Shown: positions 36,270 to 44,566, numbered from the stretch's first letter. The stretch: 64,000 bases of DNA from JALYUA01 sp039931865 (GCA_039931865.1 JBDTRB010000001.1:1-64000), one strand, 5' to 3'. Notes: generated from the sequence alone by a model not told the origin. Numbers and translations: made by a program.

Positions 36270-37283
36270 GTGAACGACCGACCTCGGACGCAGGAGTTCG
36301 ACATCCTGATCATCGGCGCCGGGCCTGCCGGGATCGCGCTCGCGGCCGAAGCGCGGGCGGCGGGAGTCGGACCGGGCCGGATTCTCGTCCTCGAACGCGC
36401 GCCCGAGCACTCGTGGATCATCCGCAAGTACTATCCGCCGTCCAAACCCGTGCTCGCCAACTACAAGGGAATCGATGCGAAGTGCGAAGGAGTGCTCTGC
36501 ATCCCGGACCTCACTCGCGAGCAGACCCTGACTTACCTCGACGCGGCGATTCGCGATTCGGGCGCGCAGGTGCGTTACCAGGAGGAAGTGTTCCGGATCG
36601 GGAGCGAGCCCGACGAGCGCCTTCGCGTCGAATCGACCGGCGGAGTCTTTCTCGCCCGCGTCGTCGTCATCGCGATCGGGATCCTCGGGCGGCCCGCGAA
36701 GCCGTCCTACCCGATTCCCGGCTCCGTCAAGGCCCGGATTCTCTTCGACGTCACGAGCGAGGAGTTGTCGGGCCAGGACCTCCTCGTGGTCGGAGGCGGA
36801 GATACCGCCACCGAGTACTGCCAGTTCCTCGTTCAACAGGGCAACCGCGTCGTCCTCTCCTATCGCGGAGCGACTCTCTCGCGTCCCAACCCGATCAACC
36901 GCGATAGCGTGCTCGCGCTCGCGAGGCAGGGAAAGCTCGAGTTGCGCCTGTCCTCCGACGTGACGGGGCTCGAAGCGGCCGAGGAGAAGGTTTGCGTTCG
37001 ATTCGGCGGGACGGAACAGCCGCTTCTGGCCGTCGACCGGGTGATTTACGCGCTCGGCGGCACGACGCCCCAGAATTTCCTGAAGTCCGCGGGCATCGAG
37101 TTCGACGGCCCGCAGCCGAAGCTTACGGAGCGGTTCGGCACCAGCGTCCCCGGGCTCTTCCTCGCCGGAGACCTCACGGCCGGAAGGACGGGGGGATCGA
37201 TCATTCTCGCCTTCAACACGGCCGCCGCGGCGATGCGCCAGATCTGCGAAGACCATGGCATCTGCGAAATCGGAGGGGCCTGA
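36270..37283 (+). CDS. FAD/NAD(P)-dependent oxidoreductase, YpdA/thioredoxin reductase-like
   Basis: A 337-residue two-nucleotide-domain flavoprotein: FAD-binding IIGAGPAGIALAAEA (14-28), the YpdA-like segment WIIRKYYPPSKPVLANYKG, NAD(P)-binding VVGGGDTATEYCQFL (about 175), and the C-terminal FAD motif VPGLFLAGDLTAGRTGGSI. Unlike thioredoxin reductase there is no CxxC. YpdA-type proteins reduce bacillithiol disulfides in Firmicutes or transfer electrons to ferredoxin-like partners; the substrate here is unknown. The only suitable start is GTG. It faces the DedA-rhodanese gene convergently. Confidence 0.85.
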   Translation: MNDRPRTQEFDILIIGAGPAGIALAAEARAAGVGPGRILVLERAPEHSWIIRKYYPPSKPVLANYKGIDAKCEGVLCIPDLTREQTLTYLDAAIRDSGAQVRYQEEVFRIGSEPDERLRVESTGGVFLARVVVIAIGILGRPAKPSYPIPGSVKARILFDVTSEELSGQDLLVVGGGDTATEYCQFLVQQGNRVVLSYRGATLSRPNPINRDSVLALARQGKLELRLSSDVTGLEAAEEKVCVRFGGTEQPLLAVDRVIYALGGTTPQNFLKSAGIEFDGPQPKLTERFGTSVPGLFLAGDLTAGRTGGSIILAFNTAAAAMRQICEDHGICEIGGA

Positions 37284-37343
37284 TCGGGGGAAGCGGAGGA
37301 CGGCAACCGCGCGCCGGGCGCGGGGGAGCGGAAGGACGGCGCT

Positions 37344-38309
37344 TCAGCTCCCCGAGGCGAGCTTCGGCGGCAGCTCTTCCGAGTCCTCTACGGGGAATCC
37401 CGCCGCGAGCCACGCGTCCAGCCCCCCGGCGAGCGGCCGCACGCGAGTGAATCCCCTCTCCATCAGCGCGCGGGCCACACGGGCCGCCGAGGCCTCATTG
37501 GGTCACGTGCAGTAGAGAACGATCTCCCGGTCCGCGGGAAGTGTCGAGGCCTTCGCCTCGATCTCCCCGTACTGGAGCACCCGGGCCCCGGGGATCCGCC
37601 GGGGGTCGGCCATCCGCGCGCCCTGCGTGCGCACGTCCAGAACGACGGGGGCGCGATCGCCGGCGAGGAGAGGCCGCAGCTCCTCGACCGAGATGCGCGC
37701 CATGCGCAGGACCCGATAGAAGCGGCGCCTCTGCCACCACTTCAGCAGCATGAAGAGGACAAGCGCAGTCGCCAGAAGGGCGAACGCGCCCGTTCCGATG
37801 CTGGTCAGGAACGCGAGAGCCCGATCGACGGCGCGGTGGAACAGTCGTCCGAGGAGGACGGCGCCGCCCGCCCAGAGGAGCGACCCGCCCGCGTCGTAAA
37901 CGAGAAACGCGGCGGGACGCCGTCCGATCGCGCCCGCGAGCGGCGGGGCGACGGTGGAAAACCCGGGGATGAACTTCGCGACGAGCAGGGACGGCATTCC
38001 CCAACGCTCGAACGCGCTCGACGTCTGGCGCACGCACGAATCGGGCGAGAGGGAGACCCGGCACAGCGTCTTCAGAACTCCGAGCCCGAGGCGGGCGCCG
38101 AGCGCGTACCAGATCGAGTCCGCGATCAGGCACGCGAGGAGCGCGACGAAGAGGACGCTCGTCACGCGTATGTCGTGCTCGACCGTCAGGGCGCCGGCGA
38201 CGATCAAAGTCGGGACTGCCGGAATGGGCAGCCCGATCTGCTCGAGGAGGACGTTCACGAAGACGAGAGGCAGCCCGTACCGCAGGACCGTTTCGACCAG
38301 GGGGTGCAC
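37344..38309 (-). CDS. DedA-rhodanese fusion, candidate selenoprotein (in-frame TGA)
   Basis: The first 200 residues are a DedA/SNARE-associated membrane protein with LLEQIGLPIPAVPTLI, AKFIPGFSTVAPPLAG (111-126) and several helices. Residues about 205-320 are a cytoplasmic rhodanese domain with PVVLDVRTQGARMADP and REIVLYC. At codon 269 (37503-37505) a TGA follows Cys267-Thr268. The same frame then continues with PNEASAARVARALMERG, RPLAGGLDAWLAAGFPVED and stops at 37344. Related DedA-rhodanese proteins have, as I recall, Cys-x-Cys-Pro-Asn-Glu here, so TGA would stand for the second Cys and could encode selenocysteine. Alternatives are nonsense mutation or sequencing error. GTG start; a TACGAT box lies six bases upstream. 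Confidence 0.75.
37467..37502 (-). other. Candidate bacterial SECIS hairpin after the TGA
   Basis: Directly after the in-frame TGA the mRNA can form a stem GGCC/GGCC (37485-37482 with 37476-37473) extended by two pairs after a bulged C, closed by the loop CGUGU about 21 bases downstream of UGA. A competing GGCC stem starts nearer (37494). Distance and loop size fit bacterial SECIS elements, but GC-rich DNA folds easily, so the evidence is weak. Confidence 0.3.
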
Positions 38310-38315
38310 GAGCAA

Positions 38316-38321
38316 ATCGTA
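38316..38321 (-). promoter_or_regulatory. -10-like TACGAT box before DedA-rhodanese gene
   Basis: TACGAT on the minus strand ends six bases before the GTG start, and no Shine-Dalgarno is present. It supports the chosen GTG and a leaderless transcript. Confidence 0.3.
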
Positions 38322-38635
38322 TGACGAACCCGAGATTGGAGCCGAGCCGGTTGAGCGCCGAGCGTTCCGCATTGATCGGGCGGGGTGAGGCGGGCTCCGG
38401 CCCGCGCGCGGCCCGAACGGCGCCCGCCAGGTGGGGAGGCCGCCGGGCCGCCGGGCCGCGCAACGTGGTGGGCGCCCATTTGTCTCGGCACTTCCGGACA
38501 CTCGACGCTGAACGCTGAAACCCTCAACCGGGCGGGGTGTACGTTCCGTCATCCGAATGCCCTCCGCCGCCCGCACCGCGAATAGAGCCCCCTCTCCGGC
38601 TAACCATCGGCCGCAAGCCCCGTCTAACTGATCGG
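38322..38635. other. Divergent intergenic region, no gene seen
   Basis: Between the DedA-rhodanese gene and the sigma factor I find no convincing gene. Two imperfect inverted arms (CCGGTTGAG near 38347 and CTCAACCGG near 38523) flank heptamer-like ACGCTGA repeats around 38503-38520, so it probably hosts a degenerate repeat element. The promoter of the sigma-factor operon must lie at the right end but is not obvious. Confidence 0.4.
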
Positions 38636-39196
38636 ATGGAAGGGATCGACCGAGCGGCCGTCCTGCGGGCGAAGGCCGGCGACCGGGAGGCCTTCCGGGA
38701 GATCGTCGAATCGCACAGCCGGCACGTTTTCGGGCTGGCGTTTCGGATGATGGGCAACGAAGAAGACGCGGAGGACGTGGTGCAGGAGACATTCCTGAAG
38801 GCATACCGGGGGCTGGCGCGGTTCGAGGGAAGCTCCGAGGTTTCGACCTGGCTCCATCGGATAGCCGCCAACTGCGCGGTCGACGTCCTCCGCCGCCGCA
38901 AGGGCGGGCTCTCCGAATCCGCGGGCTCCGACGACACGGATCTGCTGCCGGACGCCCGATCTGGCCCGGAAGCCGCGGCACTGGGATCGGAGATCGACCG
39001 GCGCCTCCAGGCCTCGCTCGGCCGGCTGTCCGCGATGGAGCGCGCCGCGTTCACGCTGCGGCATTTCGAGGGGCGGTCGATCGGGGAGATCGCCGGCGTT
39101 CTCGGCGTTCGCGCCGGGGCCGCGAAGAACTGCGTGTTCCGCGCGGTCGCGAAGCTGCGAGAAGACCTGGGCCCCGTTCGGACAGCCGCGCGATGA
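38636..39196 (+). CDS. RNA polymerase ECF-type sigma factor
   Basis: A 186-residue sigma70-family factor of the ECF class. Region 2 has HVFGLAFRMMGNEEDAEDVVQETFLKAYRGL-type sequence (about 28-58) and STWLHRIAANCAVDVLRRRK. A linker follows, then region 4 with MERAAFTLRHFEGRSIGEIAGVLGVRAGAAKNCVFRAVAKL. The ATG at 38636 is chosen because region 2 begins right after it. The stop overlaps the next gene (ATGA), which encodes its likely anti-sigma factor. It probably controls its own operon. Confidence 0.93.
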   Translation: MEGIDRAAVLRAKAGDREAFREIVESHSRHVFGLAFRMMGNEEDAEDVVQETFLKAYRGLARFEGSSEVSTWLHRIAANCAVDVLRRRKGGLSESAGSDDTDLLPDARSGPEAAALGSEIDRRLQASLGRLSAMERAAFTLRHFEGRSIGEIAGVLGVRAGAAKNCVFRAVAKLREDLGPVRTAAR

Positions 39197-39978
39197 AGCA
39201 CTCGACGGACCAGGATCTGCTGACCTTCCACTGGGACGCGGACCGCACCACGGGCGCGCACGTCGCCGGCTGCGCCTCGTGCGCCGCGCGGCTTTCGGAA
39301 CTCCGCGCGGTGCTGCGCGCCGCCGAGGAAGCTGCTGTCCCCGAGCGCGGGGAAGGGTACGGCCGGGACGTCTGGGCGCGCTTGGCGCCCTCGCTCCCCG
39401 ACACCGCTCCCCGCGCGCGACTGTGGGACTTCGGGTTCCGGCGCCTCGCGGCGGCCCCCGCGGTGGCAGCGCTCGTTCTCGTGCTCGTGCTTGTGCTCGT
39501 GGCCGCCGGGTTCCTGGCAGGGCGGCTCGGCACGCCGCGCCCGACCGCGGCGGCGGAGCTGGCCGAGCTGGCCGAGCTGCGGCAACGGGTTCTCTTCGCC
39601 GAGCTCTCGGAGCATCTGGCGCGATCGGAAGCAGTGCTCCTGGAGCTCGCGAACGCGCCGCCGGGAGCCGTGGACGTCTCCGCGGAGCAGGCGCGACTGA
39701 CCGAGCTCCTGCCGGCAAACCGCCTCTACCGCCAGGCCTCGCGCCGGGCAGGCCAGCCCGCGATCACGGGGGTCTTGGACGAGCTCGAGCGTGTTCTTCT
39801 CGACGTCGAGCACGGGCCTTCTCAGCTGACCGGGGCAGAGCGCGACGCGCTCGCCCGACGCATCGAAAACGACGGGGTGCTCTTCCGCCTCCGCGTCCTC
39901 TCGTCGCGCATTCGCGCGGGCGGAAAGACGCCGCCCTCCCCCGCATCCGATTCCCTCCCCGAAAGGAAACGCGCATGA
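39193..39978 (+). CDS. Zinc-finger-type anti-sigma factor, membrane bound
   Basis: The 261-residue protein has the HxxxCxxC zinc anti-sigma motif HVAGCASCAARL near residue 23, a single membrane helix of repeated Leu-Val (ALVLVLVLVLVAAGFL, about 95-112), and an extracytoplasmic helical domain of about 145 residues. It would hold the preceding sigma factor at the membrane until a periplasmic signal arrives. Start and stop both overlap neighbours by four bases. Confidence 0.88.
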   Translation: MKHSTDQDLLTFHWDADRTTGAHVAGCASCAARLSELRAVLRAAEEAAVPERGEGYGRDVWARLAPSLPDTAPRARLWDFGFRRLAAAPAVAALVLVLVLVLVAAGFLAGRLGTPRPTAAAELAELAELRQRVLFAELSEHLARSEAVLLELANAPPGAVDVSAEQARLTELLPANRLYRQASRRAGQPAITGVLDELERVLLDVEHGPSQLTGAERDALARRIENDGVLFRLRVLSSRIRAGGKTPPSPASDSLPERKRA

Positions 39979-41213
39979 ATCCACGGCTCGTTGCTCTTCT
40001 GTTTCTGGTTTCGGCGTGCGCCGCCCCCCTGGCCCCCGCGCTTTCACTCGACGCTCTGTTCGCAATCGACGCCCGCGAACCGGAAGAACGCACGGCGCGC
40101 GTATCCGAGAGTTACGACCGGGGGACTCGCGCGTTGGACGACGGAGACTGGGAAGAGGCGATCAAGGCGTTTCGAGAGGTCGCCGAGATGCACGGCGCCC
40201 GCGCGGACGGCGCGACGTACTGGATCGCCTACGGGCTGAACAAGCAGGGGCGCCCGGATGCGGCGCTGGAGATTCTGCGCGGCTTTGCGTCGGCATACCC
40301 GAAGAGCTCGTGGCGCAAGGAAGCGCGAGCCCTGGAGCTCGAAATACAGCCCGGCTCCGGCCGTGCCGTGCTGCGCGAGGGCGGCGACGACGAGGACCTG
40401 AAGCTGATGGCGATCAACAGTCTCATGAATACGGATCCGCAGCGCGCGCTCCCCCTTCTCGAAAAAGTACTGAACGGGCCCGCCTCTCCGAAGCTGAAGG
40501 AGCGGGCGCTCTTCGTCCTCGCGCAGAGCTCCTCAGCCCGCGGGCGGGAGATCCTGGCCGCGACCGCGCGCGGGAAGTCCGGGCCGGATCTGCAGGAAAA
40601 GGCGATCCACTATCTCGGAGTCTTCGGAGGGAAGGACAACGCGCAGCTGCTGTCCGAAATCTACGACTCCGCCACCTCGAACGAGGTCAAGGAGCGGGTC
40701 CTGCACGCCTTCATGGTTTCAGGGAACAAGGAGCGCGTCCTCGGCGCGGCGCGCAACGAGAAGAGCCCCGACCTGCGGGGCGCGGCCGTCCACCAGCTCG
40801 GCGTGATGGGCGCGCGCTCGGAGCTCTGGCAGATGTACCGCAGCGAGCAGGCGGAGAGCGTCAAGGACTCGATCCTTCACGCGATGTTCATCGCCGGGGA
40901 CGTCGACCATGTTCTGGAGCTCGCCCGGACGGAGAGCGCGCCCGCGCTCCGGCGCGCCGCGATTCATCGCCTGGCGCTGATGGACCACGCGCATGCCGGG
41001 CCCGCCCTGCTGTCGATCTATCGTGGAGACCGGGACGCCGACGTCCGCAAGGCCGTCCTCCAGGGACTTTTTCTGCAGAACGACGCGCACGCGCTGGTCG
41101 AGATCGCGCGCTCGGAAAAAGACCCGCGGCTGAAGAGCGAAGCCGTGTCGAAGCTGTCGCTGATGCGCAACAAGGAAGCCACCGACTACATGCTCGAAAT
41201 CCTGAATCGCTGA
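39975..41213 (+). CDS. HEAT-repeat lipoprotein with N-terminal TPR
   Basis: A 412-residue protein with a signal ending LVSAC (lipobox Cys near residue 15), a TPR-like region (DRGTRALDDGDWEEAIKAF, YGLNKQGRPDAALEILRGF), then about ten HEAT-like helical repeats of roughly 30 residues, many with alternating KERALFVLAQSS / KEKAIHYLG patterns. Such solenoids usually bind partner proteins. It overlaps the anti-sigma gene by four bases and so belongs to the sigma regulon operon. Function unknown. Confidence 0.82.
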   Translation: MNPRLVALLFLVSACAAPLAPALSLDALFAIDAREPEERTARVSESYDRGTRALDDGDWEEAIKAFREVAEMHGARADGATYWIAYGLNKQGRPDAALEILRGFASAYPKSSWRKEARALELEIQPGSGRAVLREGGDDEDLKLMAINSLMNTDPQRALPLLEKVLNGPASPKLKERALFVLAQSSSARGREILAATARGKSGPDLQEKAIHYLGVFGGKDNAQLLSEIYDSATSNEVKERVLHAFMVSGNKERVLGAARNEKSPDLRGAAVHQLGVMGARSELWQMYRSEQAESVKDSILHAMFIAGDVDHVLELARTESAPALRRAAIHRLALMDHAHAGPALLSIYRGDRDADVRKAVLQGLFLQNDAHALVEIARSEKDPRLKSEAVSKLSLMRNKEATDYMLEILNR

Positions 41214-41236
41214 CCGAAATGAAAAGGGAGGACACG

Positions 41237-42208
41237 ATGCTCCGAGGAACCGCCATCGCGCTGATCGCGCTCGCCGCCGCCGCAACGGCCGCTACGGCCG
41301 CCACGGCCGCCGCCGGCACAGGGCACTGGTCTCAGCAGGGGTACAACATGAACGTCTCGACGGCGAACGACGAGGTCCGTTCGTGCAGCGACATCACGGT
41401 GCGCTGGAACGACCGCGATGCGGCGCGCGCGGAGGAGCGGTTCACCGCGCCCGCCGGGCGCGACGGCCTGACGACCTCGCTTCCGCGAAACGCCGGGGCG
41501 TGGTTCCGAAGCGCGGCGCGGAACGACTGGAGCGTCCTCGCCTGCAAGGCCGCGCGGTCGCCGGACCTCCTCCCACAGATCTCGGCAAGTGTCGGCCGGA
41601 GCGGAGAGCTCCAGGCGCAGGGGCCCGCCGGTGACGACTGGACCGTGTTCTTCGTCGTCGAGGGGCCCGCGTCGGGCAGTCTGAAGGCGGACTCGGCGAA
41701 TGGACCGCTCCACTTCCAGGGATTCTCCGGAAAGATCACCGCGAGTGTTCAGAACGGACCCGTCTCCTTCCGGGACTGCTCCGCGTCGATTGAGGCGCGC
41801 GCGCAAAACGGACCGATCTCCCTGGTCGGGACGACCGGGGACGTGGATGCGCGGGCCGACAACGGTCCGATTTCCGTGTCCGGCGATTCCGGCAACCTCC
41901 GCCTGAAGACGTCGAACGGACCGATTTCCGTCCGCCTTTCGGGCTCTTCCTGGAGGGACGGCAAGCTCGAAGGTCACGCGGTCAACGGCCCTGTGACGCT
42001 GCACATCCCGGACGGCTACCGCTCGGCGACGCTCGTCGAGAGCAATGGACATTCCCCTCTCCACTGCCGCGCCTCGGCGTGCGACTCCGCGCGGAAATCC
42101 TGGGACGACGATTCCCGGCGGATCGAGTTCGGTTCGGGAACCCCCGTCGTGACGCTCTCAACCGTCAACGGCCCCGTCTCGATCGACTCGCAGATGAGGG
42201 CCGACTGA
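41237..42208 (+). CDS. Exported DUF4097-like beta-helix protein
   Basis: 323 residues with a signal peptide rich in Ala-Thr repeats (AAAATAATAATAAAGTG). The body has at least six short repeats of 17-20 residues centred on NGP followed by two beta-strand residues (SANGPLHF, VQNGPVSF, AQNGPISL, ADNGPISV, TSNGPISV, VNGPVTL, VNGPVSI), typical of DUF4097 right-handed beta-helices. The second ATG (41237) is used because GGGAGG lies seven bases upstream; an earlier ATG at 41219 has none. Overlaps the next gene start (TGATG). Probably an envelope protein of the sigma-factor regulon. Confidence 0.83.
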   Translation: MLRGTAIALIALAAAATAATAATAAAGTGHWSQQGYNMNVSTANDEVRSCSDITVRWNDRDAARAEERFTAPAGRDGLTTSLPRNAGAWFRSAARNDWSVLACKAARSPDLLPQISASVGRSGELQAQGPAGDDWTVFFVVEGPASGSLKADSANGPLHFQGFSGKITASVQNGPVSFRDCSASIEARAQNGPISLVGTTGDVDARADNGPISVSGDSGNLRLKTSNGPISVRLSGSSWRDGKLEGHAVNGPVTLHIPDGYRSATLVESNGHSPLHCRASACDSARKSWDDDSRRIEFGSGTPVVTLSTVNGPVSIDSQMRAD

Positions 42209-44346
42209 TGCTCCGCCGACTCGCGGTGGCGATGCTCTGTGCCGGCGCCGCCGTCTCGCTCGCCGCGCAGACGCCACCCGCCGGCCTGATCAACGCGCAC
42301 GCCGAATCGCGGGACGCTTCAATGGGTCTCGACCGGGCGTTTCGCGCGGCCGCCGCTTCCGCTGCCCCGATCTGGGTCGGCTATGCCGTGAGTTCCCCGG
42401 AGGGTCACCGGGTCTGCTGCGGAGGATCGTGGGACGGCGGCGGGTGTTCCGGGCGGTGCTCTCTCGAGGAGGACTCGAGCTCCAGGAGGTTCGAGACATC
42501 GACGAAGGGCGAGCTCGAGTCCGGCTCCCGCACTCTGATCTTCTACCGGCTCGAAAAGGGCCGCCCGACCCGCGTACGCCTTTTTCCCGACGCCTGCTCG
42601 ATCGACGGAGGTGGAAGGCCCGTCGTGTGGTTGACCGGTGTCAAACCTTCCGAGAGCGTGGCGCTTCTCTCGGCCATGGTCGCCGAGGGTTCCCCGGCGG
42701 ACGGCCGGGACTCGGACGACGGCGAAGCCCCGCGGCCCGGACGCGAGGCCCTGACGGCGATTGCCCTCCATGCCGACCCGGCGGCCGATGCCGCTCTCGA
42801 GCGGTTCGCGCTTCCTCCGTCCGGGGAGTCCATCCGCAAGAAGGCCATTTTCTGGCTCGGCAATTCGCGGGGCCGCCGAGGATACGACGTGCTGAGAAGG
42901 CTCGCCGTCGAGGAGTCGAGCGGCGACATCCGGAAGCACCTGACGCTTGCGCTCTCGCAGAGCCCGGTTCCGGAAGCTCTCGGGACCCTCTTCCAGATGG
43001 CGAAGCGCGACGCGAGCCCCGCCGTCCGGGGACAGGCGCTCTTCTGGCTCGCGCAGAAGGCGGGCCACCGCGCGGCGGAGGCGATCAACGACGCGATCCG
43101 CGACGACCCCGAAACCGAGGTCAAGAAGAAAGCGGTTTTCGCGCTCACCCGGCTCCCATCCGAAGAATCGACCACGCAGCTGATCCACGTCGCGCGGACC
43201 AACCGCAACCCGGTGGTGCGAAAGCAGGCCCTGTTCTGGCTGGGGCAATCGAGGGACCCTCGAGCGCTCGGATATATCGAAGAGGTGCTGACGAAGGAGG
43301 CGGGGACCGGACGCGGGAGTCGGGAATCGGGAGCCGAGCGACCCCCGGGAGCGAGACGGCCGCGGTACCCCGCGGTCAACTCGCCCTGCGGGTCTGGATC
43401 GGGAATCGCGAATCGGGAATCGCTAATCGGAAAGCGAAGGGCAGGACAGCGACGCTCTTCGTTCCCTGATTCGTGGACGGATGGCAAAACGGCGCCTCGT
43501 CGGCGTGGAGTCACGCGGCAAGGCTCCCGGAGTCGTTCGATTCCCCATTCCCGATTCCCGATTCCCGGCTCCCGGCTCCCGATTCCCGGCCCCGGTAATA
43601 TGACCCCCAGTGATCCTCGAAGCAGCGCGCCGGGTCCTCCAGATCGAGGCGGACACCGTCCGGGAACAGATCGGCAACCTGGGACCGGCGTTCGAGCGCG
43701 CGGCGGAAGCGATCGGGCGGTCGAACGGACGCCTCTGCGTGACGGGGCTCGGCAAGTCCGGCCTCGTCGGACAGAAGATCGCCGCCACTCTCGCCTCGAC
43801 CGGGACCCCCGCGTATTTCCTGCACGCGGCCGAGGCGAGCCACGGCGATCTCGGCATGCTGGTCGCGGGCGACCTCGTGCTGGCGCTCTCGTACTCCGGC
43901 GAGACTCCGGAGGTGGTGCGGCTCCTCGAGTTCGCGCGCGCTCGGAAGCTGACCACGATCGCGATGACGGGGACGGAGGGGTCTTCGGTGGCTCGATCGG
44001 CGGACATCGCGCTCGCGATCACCGTGTCGCGCGAGGCTTGCCCGTTGAACCTCGCCCCGACTGCCTCGACGACCGCCATGCTCGCCGTCGGGGACGCCCT
44101 CGCGATGGCGCTCTCCGAGATGCGAGGGTTCCGCGAAGAGGATTTCGCCGCGCTCCACCCCGGCGGCGATCTCGGGCGCCGCTTTCTGAAGATCAAGGAC
44201 CTGATGCGGACGGGCGAGCGGGTCCCCCGGGTCACGGAGGGGACGCCGATGGCCGAGGCGATCCACGAGATGTCCCGGAAGATGATGGGCATCACCGCGG
44301 TCGTCGACGCCGGGGATCGCCTCCTCGGCGTGATCTCCGACGGTGA
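42208..44346 (+). CDS. Secreted HEAT-repeat protein, stop lost to repeat insertion
   Basis: A signal peptide (AVAMLCAGAAVSLAAQ) is followed by a region with a Cys-rich loop (VCCGGSWDGGGCSGRC, near 70-85) and, from about residue 190, HEAT-like repeats (KKAIFWLGNSRGRRGYDVL, RGQALFWLAQKAGHRAAEA, RKQALFWLGQSRDPRALGY). The recognisable gene ends near 43300. There the reading frame enters a GGGAATC element and continues without stop into kdsD in another frame, ending at 44346. The native stop was probably displaced. The real product may be a longer protein with a junk tail. GAGGG eight bases before ATG supports the start. Confidence 0.7.
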   Translation: MLRRLAVAMLCAGAAVSLAAQTPPAGLINAHAESRDASMGLDRAFRAAAASAAPIWVGYAVSSPEGHRVCCGGSWDGGGCSGRCSLEEDSSSRRFETSTKGELESGSRTLIFYRLEKGRPTRVRLFPDACSIDGGGRPVVWLTGVKPSESVALLSAMVAEGSPADGRDSDDGEAPRPGREALTAIALHADPAADAALERFALPPSGESIRKKAIFWLGNSRGRRGYDVLRRLAVEESSGDIRKHLTLALSQSPVPEALGTLFQMAKRDASPAVRGQALFWLAQKAGHRAAEAINDAIRDDPETEVKKKAVFALTRLPSEESTTQLIHVARTNRNPVVRKQALFWLGQSRDPRALGYIEEVLTKEAGTGRGSRESGAERPPGARRPRYPAVNSPCGSGSGIANRESLIGKRRAGQRRSSFPDSWTDGKTAPRRRGVTRQGSRSRSIPHSRFPIPGSRLPIPGPGNMTPSDPRSSAPGPPDRGGHRPGTDRQPGTGVRARGGSDRAVERTPLRDGARQVRPRRTEDRRHSRLDRDPRVFPARGRGEPRRSRHAGRGRPRAGALVLRRDSGGGAAPRVRARSEADHDRDDGDGGVFGGSIGGHRARDHRVARGLPVEPRPDCLDDRHARRRGRPRDGALRDARVPRRGFRRAPPRRRSRAPLSEDQGPDADGRAGPPGHGGDADGRGDPRDVPEDDGHHRGRRRRGSPPRRDLRR
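43312..43595. repeat. GGGAATC-family repeat with inverted partner
   Basis: A direct core copy with GGGAATC units (43312-43423) and, after about 110 bases, GATTCCC units in inverted orientation (43537-43593). It separates the HEAT gene from kdsD and runs up to the kdsD promoter candidate. Its insertion seems to have removed the HEAT gene stop codon. Confidence 0.8.
43596..43601 (+). promoter_or_regulatory. -10-like TAATAT box before kdsD
   Basis: TAATAT ends eight bases before the kdsD GTG, with no Shine-Dalgarno, again suggesting a leaderless transcript. It lies directly beside the repeat element. Confidence 0.4.
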
Positions 44347-44566
44347 CCTGCGCCGCCTCCTCGAAAGAGATGCGGGCCTCCTCTCGCGCACGGCCGGCGC
44401 GTGTCTTCATCCAGGCGCCCGTACGGTGGGCGCGGAGGAGTTCGCGTCCACGGCGCTCGCGACGATGGAGGTTTCCCGCATTACTTCTCTCTTCGTCGTC
44501 GAGGACGGGCGCCTCGCCGGGGCCGTGCACCTGCACGACCTTCTGTCCGCGGGAATCACCGCGTGA
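43610..44566 (+). CDS. kdsD: Arabinose-5-phosphate isomerase
   Basis: KdsD (KpsF/GutQ family) converts ribulose-5-phosphate to arabinose-5-phosphate, the first step to KDO. The 318-residue protein has the SIS domain with VTGLGKSGLVGQKIAATLAS and LALSYSGETPEVVRL (about 45-120), the conserved FAALHPGGDLGRR, and two CBS domains (KDLMRTGERVP...LLGVISDGDLRR and SRITSLFVVEDGRLAGAVHLHDLL). It starts with GTG and overlaps kdsC by four bases. The preceding HEAT reading frame runs over most of this gene in another frame. Confidence 0.97.
   Translation: MILEAARRVLQIEADTVREQIGNLGPAFERAAEAIGRSNGRLCVTGLGKSGLVGQKIAATLASTGTPAYFLHAAEASHGDLGMLVAGDLVLALSYSGETPEVVRLLEFARARKLTTIAMTGTEGSSVARSADIALAITVSREACPLNLAPTASTTAMLAVGDALAMALSEMRGFREEDFAALHPGGDLGRRFLKIKDLMRTGERVPRVTEGTPMAEAIHEMSRKMMGITAVVDAGDRLLGVISDGDLRRLLERDAGLLSRTAGACLHPGARTVGAEEFASTALATMEVSRITSLFVVEDGRLAGAVHLHDLLSAGITA

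Noticed and set aside
43537..43593. Tandem GATTCCC units considered as a CRISPR-like array
   Set aside because: Unit length is 7 bases with no spacers and no cas genes.
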